From assembly GCA_964429235.1 (NCBI GenBank), contig CAYSAQ010000016.1, positions 1-30,252 on the forward strand: a DNA stretch of 30,252 nucleotides, given 5' to 3'. Origin of the DNA: CAYSAQ01 sp964429235 (GTDB lineage: Bacteria > Margulisbacteria > Riflemargulisbacteria > GWF2-35-9 > DYQY01). Shown here one piece after another: positions 26,742 to 30,252 of the stretch (positions are counted from its first letter, which is position 1; each line of letters opens with the position of its first letter). The notes below the pieces were generated by a model. That model did no database searches and was not told the origin of the DNA. It worked only from the letters and a program-made list of their open reading frames with translations. A program made the translations under genes and the position numbers.

Positions 26742-27391
26742 TAGGAGAAGAGAAGTTTCAGAAACTTCAGAAGACAAAAGTTGTTGTGTTAGGTGTCGGA
26801 GGTGTCGGTTCTCTAGCTGTAGAGGCGCTAGTGCGTTCAGGAGTTGGAAGCATAGTTTTAGTTGATAAGGATGTTTATGATGAGACAAATATTAACAGGC
26901 AATGGCCTAGTAATGTCAGCTCAATTGGAAGAGACAAGGTAGCGGTTGTAGCAGAAGAATGCCTAAGAATCTCTCCAAGTATAAATGTGGGATTTGAAAG
27001 ATTACAGCTAAGTATATGTAATTTAGAGAAGTTCTTTTCACAATTCAAAAACGAGGAAGTCTTTGTGATAGAAGCGATTGACGATTTAAAGGTAAAGGTA
27101 GCTATATTGCATTATTTAAAAATACATAATATTCAATTTGTGACTAGCATGGGTGCTGCAAATGTGACTGATATTGATTCTATAAGATATGGAGAGCTTA
27201 ATAAAACTACACATTGTCCTGTAGCTAAAATTGTAAGGAAAGAGTTAGGATTATTAGGGGTTAAGAGTGGCGTTCCTGTAGTGTATTCTTTTCAAGAGCG
27301 TCAGCCAGGAATGATTAATAAAGGATCAATAATGCCCATTACGGCTAGCTTTGGGCTAAGATTGGCAAATTGGGTAATACAAAAATTGTAG
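26711..27391 (+). CDS. tcdA: tRNA threonylcarbamoyladenosine dehydratase (ThiF/E1-like)
   Basis: A 226-aa E1-like ATP-binding protein: VVVLGVGGVGSLAVEAL, DKDVYDETNINRQ, EAIDDLKVKVAIL, THCPVAKIVRKEL, and the C-terminal GSIMPITASFGLRLANWV typical of TcdA (YgdL/CsdL). TcdA cyclises t6A37 to ct6A in tRNAs reading ANN codons. It is shorter than the E. coli enzyme (about 268 aa), mainly at the C-terminus. It starts inside the end of tatD, so it is translated from the same mRNA. Confidence 0.88.
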   Translation: MERFQRTIQLVGEEKFQKLQKTKVVVLGVGGVGSLAVEALVRSGVGSIVLVDKDVYDETNINRQWPSNVSSIGRDKVAVVAEECLRISPSINVGFERLQLSICNLEKFFSQFKNEEVFVIEAIDDLKVKVAILHYLKIHNIQFVTSMGAANVTDIDSIRYGELNKTTHCPVAKIVRKELGLLGVKSGVPVVYSFQERQPGMINKGSIMPITASFGLRLANWVIQKL

Positions 27392-27417
27392 TGCTTCTTA
27401 GCATGAGTCTTTGAGTG

Positions 27418-27423
27418 TATAAT
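27418..27423 (+). promoter_or_regulatory. Orphan TATAAT in the 118-bp tcdA-yjbQ gap
   Basis: A perfect -10 hexamer 27 nt after the tcdA stop, with a weak TTCTTA 17 nt upstream. No gene of more than a few codons follows on this strand. It could start a small RNA or antisense RNA to yjbQ, or be chance in an AT-rich gap. Confidence 0.25.
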
Positions 27424-27509
27424 AATTAATATAGCTGGGGTTACTCGTACAAAAGATTTTATATATGAACAAAAGGTTAAGTTGCAAATAGCACTGCATA
27501 TTTTAAAGT

Positions 27510-27923
27510 TTATTCGCCAATAATTTTTACTAGTACTCGCTTATTCCTTCTCCCATCGAATTCGCCATAAAATACAGCTTCCCATGGCCCTAGGTCTAAT
27601 TTGCCATTGGTTACTGCAATAGTTACATCACGCCCCATGATTTGCCTTTTAAGGTGTGCATCTCCATTGTCTTCACCCACATTATGGTGATAACCATGGG
27701 CATCAAATGGAGCTAGTTTTTCTAACCATTCATAATAGTCTTGGTGTAGCCCTGATTCATTGTCGTTAATATATACGCTGGCAGTGATATGCATTGCATT
27801 AACAAGGCATAGACCTTCATTTACCCCACTTTCTGTAAGTGCATCTTGGACTTCATGTGTAATGTGGACTAGGTTGAATCTGTCTGGCGTGTTGAACCAT
27901 AGTTCTTTTCTAAATGATTTCAT
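27510..27923 (-). CDS. yjbQ: YjbQ family protein (UPF0047)
   Basis: A 137-aa complete YjbQ domain: NAMHITASVYINDNESGLHQD, the histidine cluster YHHNVGEDNGDAHLK, then MGRDVTIAVTNGKLDLGPWE and FYGEFDGRR. The family has weak thiamine-phosphate synthase activity and its true role is debated. It follows pabC after 2 nt, with an AAGGAG ribosome site lying in the pabC end, so it is the last gene of the pabB-pabC operon. Confidence 0.9.
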   Translation of the reverse strand: MKSFRKELWFNTPDRFNLVHITHEVQDALTESGVNEGLCLVNAMHITASVYINDNESGLHQDYYEWLEKLAPFDAHGYHHNVGEDNGDAHLKRQIMGRDVTIAVTNGKLDLGPWEAVFYGEFDGRRNKRVLVKIIGE

Positions 27924-27925
27924 AA

Positions 27926-28525
27926 TTAACTCCTTATATCCTCTATATTAACAACATATTCGCCTAAGTTGGCAAGGGCGTTAATCATATGTAGTTCTTG
28001 GAATTTAGGAAGATCAGTTTCTTTTATGGCTATGGGTTTTATGATATTTTTTTCTAAAAGTTGCGCTCTTTTAGTGCCATATAGTAATGGTGGGTCTGGA
28101 GTATAGTAATTCTCACCATCAAATAATACTATATTCGCGAAAGAAGTATCAGTGAGATATCCGTATATGCTAATGAGTATATCATCACAGTTTTCTCGCT
28201 GGTTTCTTAGTGAATTTAGAGTATCTCTATTTGCAAATTTGTATGCATAATCAAAGTCTCCACTTTTTACAATTTTAAGTGTCTTTATTTCTTTAGGAAT
28301 GAAGGGTTCTAGCTCTATTTTTTCTACATAAGACGAATATGTTATTCTACATTTTTGTAGCCCAGTAAAATCACCAGTGATGCTTTCTATCACTGAGAAA
28401 GGCTTATATTCTGGAAAATATTTTTTGAAGGTTTTTTCAACACGTTGTTGGTGCCATTTTAGGTTTAGTGGGTTGCCTTCATTTATGAAGATGCTTTCAA
28501 TGAATAGGGATGTAGATTTTGTCAT
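27926..28525 (-). CDS. pabC: Aminodeoxychorismate lyase, short class IV aminotransferase fold
   Basis: A 199-aa PLP-dependent fold-type IV protein: FIESIFINEGNPLNLKWHQQR, the probable Schiff-base lysine in YAYKFANRD, DDILISIYGYLTDTSFANIV and TPDPPLLYGTKRAQLL. This is the compact form (about 200 aa versus about 270 in E. coli), often found next to a short PabB. It releases 4-aminobenzoate and pyruvate from aminodeoxychorismate for folate synthesis. It overlaps pabB by 29 nt. Confidence 0.85.
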   Translation of the reverse strand: MTKSTSLFIESIFINEGNPLNLKWHQQRVEKTFKKYFPEYKPFSVIESITGDFTGLQKCRITYSSYVEKIELEPFIPKEIKTLKIVKSGDFDYAYKFANRDTLNSLRNQRENCDDILISIYGYLTDTSFANIVLFDGENYYTPDPPLLYGTKRAQLLEKNIIKPIAIKETDLPKFQELHMINALANLGEYVVNIEDIRS

Positions 28526-29450
28526 TTAATTCCTCATATTCATGGTCCATATTACTATCAATTCTGATGCCACCACCACTTTTATAGTAGTAGCCATTAT
28601 CTGTTTTTTCAATAAAACGTATCATTACACAGCTATCAAGGTTGGTGCCATCGAAGATGCCCATTACTCCAGTGTAGTAACCACGATCATAGTTCTCTAC
28701 TTCATCAATTATTTCTATACATTTTTTCTTTGGAGCGCCAGTAATAGAACCAGCAGGAAGTAATTTGTAGATAATGTCTCCTATATTATTGTTATAGTCC
28801 ATTGGGAGCTTACCTTTTATCTCAGAGCTCATTTGCAAAAGTGTTTTATTAGATGTCTTTATTTCATCAATGTATTTGAGCCTAGTTACTTTCACGTTTT
28901 TAGCTACTTGGCTTATGTCGTTACGGATAAGATCTACGATAGTAGTGTGTTCTTGGTCTTCTTTTTTATTGTTAAGAAGTATGTTTTTTGCATCAGGGAT
29001 AGCGGCATCTATTGTGCCTTTCATTGGATGAGAGGTTATTTCTCCATTGTTAATAGTAATAAAGGTTTCAGGAGAGAAAAATACAAATTTGTTATTATAT
29101 AATAGTTTGTATTTAGCCTTCGAAGTTTCGAATATTTCCGCTAAAGTGTTGCTGGTTTTTATCTCTGTAGCGAAAGTTAGGTTAAGAAGATAGTTGTTCC
29201 CTATAGTTTGCTCATGGATTATCTTTTCAAAAGCTTTTTTATATAAATCTTTGTCGATAGGATCATGAGTAATAGAAACATTGGATGCTACAACCTTTGT
29301 GTCATGGTTTGTTTGGCTGTTAACCTTATACTTAATGGTGTTAGCGTCTATCTTCGTTAAAGGTATAACAATAGGATTATTTAGATCATAGTCTAAGATA
29401 AAGATAAAAGGTGTTCTTTTTGCACCCAGTTCATTCATGATTTGTTTCAT
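28497..29450 (-). CDS. pabB: Aminodeoxychorismate synthase component I (short form)
   Basis: A 317-aa chorismate-binding enzyme containing mainly the catalytic core: NYLLNLTFATEI, FFSPETFITINNGEI, SHPMKGTIDA, EHTTIVDLIRNDISQVA, LLPAGSITGAPKKKCIEII and YDRGYYTGVMGIFDG. The lysine in PMKGT is the PabB-type residue (PIKGT), where anthranilate synthase usually has alanine, which supports pabB over trpE. It lacks the long N-terminal region of the E. coli protein, as in other short PabB proteins. No glutaminase (pabA) gene is in view. The operon is pabB-pabC-yjbQ. Confidence 0.9.
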   Translation of the reverse strand: MKQIMNELGAKRTPFIFILDYDLNNPIVIPLTKIDANTIKYKVNSQTNHDTKVVASNVSITHDPIDKDLYKKAFEKIIHEQTIGNNYLLNLTFATEIKTSNTLAEIFETSKAKYKLLYNNKFVFFSPETFITINNGEITSHPMKGTIDAAIPDAKNILLNNKKEDQEHTTIVDLIRNDISQVAKNVKVTRLKYIDEIKTSNKTLLQMSSEIKGKLPMDYNNNIGDIIYKLLPAGSITGAPKKKCIEIIDEVENYDRGYYTGVMGIFDGTNLDSCVMIRFIEKTDNGYYYKSGGGIRIDSNMDHEYEELNDKIYIPIH

Positions 29451-29456
29451 GATGCT

Positions 29457-29462
29457 ATTTTA
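29457..29462 (-). promoter_or_regulatory. pabB -10 element TAAAAT, 6 nt before ATG
   Basis: Minus strand TAAAAT, then AGCATC, then the pabB ATG at 29450, with no ribosome site. It lies in the 18-nt gap after the upstream 148-aa gene, so pabB can have its own leaderless transcript. Confidence 0.45.
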
Positions 29463-29468
29463 ATATGT

Positions 29469-29915
29469 TTAGTCTTCCAATGAAAGTGTAATGATAGCTA
29501 TTAGTCCATTGAGTGGTTTGTTTTTGTTAACTGGCTTTAGGTTTGAAGGTTCATCATTAAGGTCAATATGTTGTTCTAGATCATAAACAGCTAGTACTGC
29601 TTTGCTTTCTATAGAGAATTGTTCTCTAATATATGAGCTAGCTCCATGACTTACAAAGCCTTGGCCTGTTTCATCTAGAAATGTTGCGTAAAGTTCTTCA
29701 GAGAATTCAGGAAAAGCAAGACCGGTTGTTTGAAGTGCTTTTAGCTTCTCGGCGCCATATGCGGCATAGCCTAGGCCGTCTTTATATAGCCCTAGTTTTC
29801 TGAGTGATTTAACAACTAGCTCTTTTATATAGCCTCCATCATCCCAGTCTATGGATATCTTTGCTTCTTTTATTTCAGCTTTTATTGGTTTTAAAGATAC
29901 TATTTTTGTTTGCAT
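29469..29915 (-). CDS. Hypothetical 148-aa cytoplasmic protein
   Basis: Not recognised. It has no signal peptide or membrane helix and is rich in charged residues. It begins with MQTKIVSLKPIKAEIKEAKI, has a mixed alpha/beta pattern, a segment GLYKDGLGYAAYGAEKLKAL and the pair DETGQGFVSHGASSYI, and ends in a hydrophobic strand (LIAIITLSLED). It is upstream of pabB on the same strand and divergent from the cobalamin riboswitch. A weak GATAAC lies 5 nt before the ATG. The coding potential is credible because the frame is uninterrupted and fills the space between neighbours. Confidence 0.6.
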   Translation of the reverse strand: MQTKIVSLKPIKAEIKEAKISIDWDDGGYIKELVVKSLRKLGLYKDGLGYAAYGAEKLKALQTTGLAFPEFSEELYATFLDETGQGFVSHGASSYIREQFSIESKAVLAVYDLEQHIDLNDEPSNLKPVNKNKPLNGLIAIITLSLED

Positions 29916-29957
29916 ATACAGTTATCGGAAGTGTTATCGGTTTGTTTCAATTTTTTC

Positions 29958-29986
29958 TTGTGAAAGGGTAGTAATAATCCTATAAT
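29958..29986 (+). promoter_or_regulatory. Promoter of the cobalamin riboswitch RNA
   Basis: TTGTGA (29958-29963), a 17-nt spacer and TATAAT (29981-29986): the best complete sigma-70-type promoter in the window. The expected start is near 29992-29993, directly at the first pairing element of the riboswitch. Confidence 0.7.
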
Positions 29987-29990
29987 AACC

Positions 29991-30080
29991 ACAGCTTCTC
30001 TTGGGAAAGCAGGGTGTAATTCCCTCACTGACCCGCAGCCGTAAAGTCGGAATGCCAACTGAAGACTTCAAAGCTCGTGG
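29991..30080 (+). ncRNA. Cobalamin (B12) riboswitch, compact
   Basis: The conserved core is readable: GGGAAA (30003-30008), GGGTG-TAAT-TCCC, then ACCCGCAGCCGTAA (30031-30044) and the B12-box-like AGTCGGAATGCC (30045-30056). AGCTT (29993-29997) can pair with AAGCT (30071-30075) to close the element. Little sequence lies between the predicted transcription start and the core, so it resembles the compact cobalamin classes rather than the large btuB type. A ribosome-site-like GGAGGTGG (30079-30086) follows at once, so control of translation is possible. The regulated gene is outside the window; transporters, B12-synthesis genes or B12-independent isozymes are the usual targets. Confidence 0.8.
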
Positions 30081-30092
30081 AGGTGGCGTATT

Positions 30093-30119
30093 ATGTCGAC
30101 TATGAAAATTATTCCTTAA
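30093..30119 (+). other. Eight-codon reading frame after the riboswitch
   Basis: After GGAGGTGG the first ATG gives only MSTMKIIP before TAA. An overlapping GTG frame (30077) gives 18 codons. No long frame begins before the window ends, so either this is a leader peptide or a non-coding stretch, or the real gene starts further downstream. Confidence 0.25.
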
Positions 30120-30141
30120 TTATTCTTATTTAAGAAACAGA

Positions 30142-30178
30142 AGAGCTTTGTAGCTTTTGTGCTACATTCCCATGCTCT
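30142..30178 (+). other. Stem-loop downstream of the riboswitch
   Basis: AGAGC (30142-30146) and TGTAGC (30149-30154) pair with GCTACA (30161-30166) and GCTCT (30174-30178), with loop TTTTGT. CCCAT (30169-30173) can instead pair with ATGGG (30187-30191), enclosing the GCTCT arm, so two folds may compete. No T tract follows, so it is not a standard terminator. Confidence 0.35.
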
Positions 30179-30252
30179 GAAACCAAATGGGTAATTAAAT
30201 GGTACCGTATAATAAATTGTGTCTGAGGACAGTTCTCGATAATATTTAATTG

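Noticed and set aside
28497..29450. Anthranilate or isochorismate synthase
   Set aside because: The PMKGT lysine and the overlapping pabC gene favour aminodeoxychorismate synthase.
30142..30178. Intrinsic terminator after the riboswitch
   Set aside because: The stem is good but is followed by GAAACCAAATGGG, without a T tract.

Overview
This is a protein-dense, AT-rich window from a Gram-negative (diderm) bacterium. The envelope is shown by signal peptides, two predicted outer-membrane beta-barrels, a LolA-like carrier, Lgt and a giant secreted beta-helix protein. A run of exactly 100 N inside a repeat suggests a draft or metagenome assembly. The phylum cannot be fixed by eye. The FlgD/T9SS-like C-terminal domain beside a PorV-like barrel recalls FCB-group bacteria or uncultured diderms such as Margulisbacteria, but this is a weak inference. 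I see no tRNA, rRNA, IS element, CRISPR array or phage gene.

Region 1 (1-8320) holds the 3' part of a very large surface protein, made of alternating right-handed beta-helix modules and Ig/PKD-like domains and ending in a sorting-type domain. It overlaps a PorV/UPF0164-like barrel gene. Region 2 (8331-13535) is an operon: a small two-helix membrane protein, a LolA-like periplasmic protein, two FtsX/LolC-E-type permeases, a LolD/MacB-type ATPase and an orphan beta-barrel. It looks like a dedicated inner-to-outer membrane trafficking cassette. Region 3 (13616-17625) holds housekeeping genes: an adenylate kinase with an N-terminal extension, a methyltransferase, dihydroxy-acid dehydratase (ilvD) and an M23 peptidase whose frame breaks at an A-A-A slippery run. 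On the minus strand follow dnaE, a receiver-only response regulator coupled to a membrane histidine kinase that lacks its ATPase domain, a secreted DUF4015-type glycoside hydrolase and lgt. Divergent from lgt are tatD and tcdA. The right end carries a minus-strand pabB-pabC-yjbQ operon, an unrecognised 148-aa gene and a plus-strand cobalamin riboswitch whose target lies beyond the window.

The most unusual cross-cutting signal is in the start sites. Several first genes of transcription units (8343, 21067-, 23517-, 25947-, 25974+, 29450-) have TATAAT or TAAAAT exactly 6 or 7 bases before the ATG and no Shine-Dalgarno sequence, as expected for leaderless mRNAs. Several internal genes and leadered genes (lolD-like, adk, ilvD, yjbQ) have good AGGAG-type sites. 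Other points worth attention are the frameshifted M23 gene, the kinase without a catalytic domain, the palindromic divergent -10 pair between lgt and tatD, and the compact riboswitch with no obvious gene after it.
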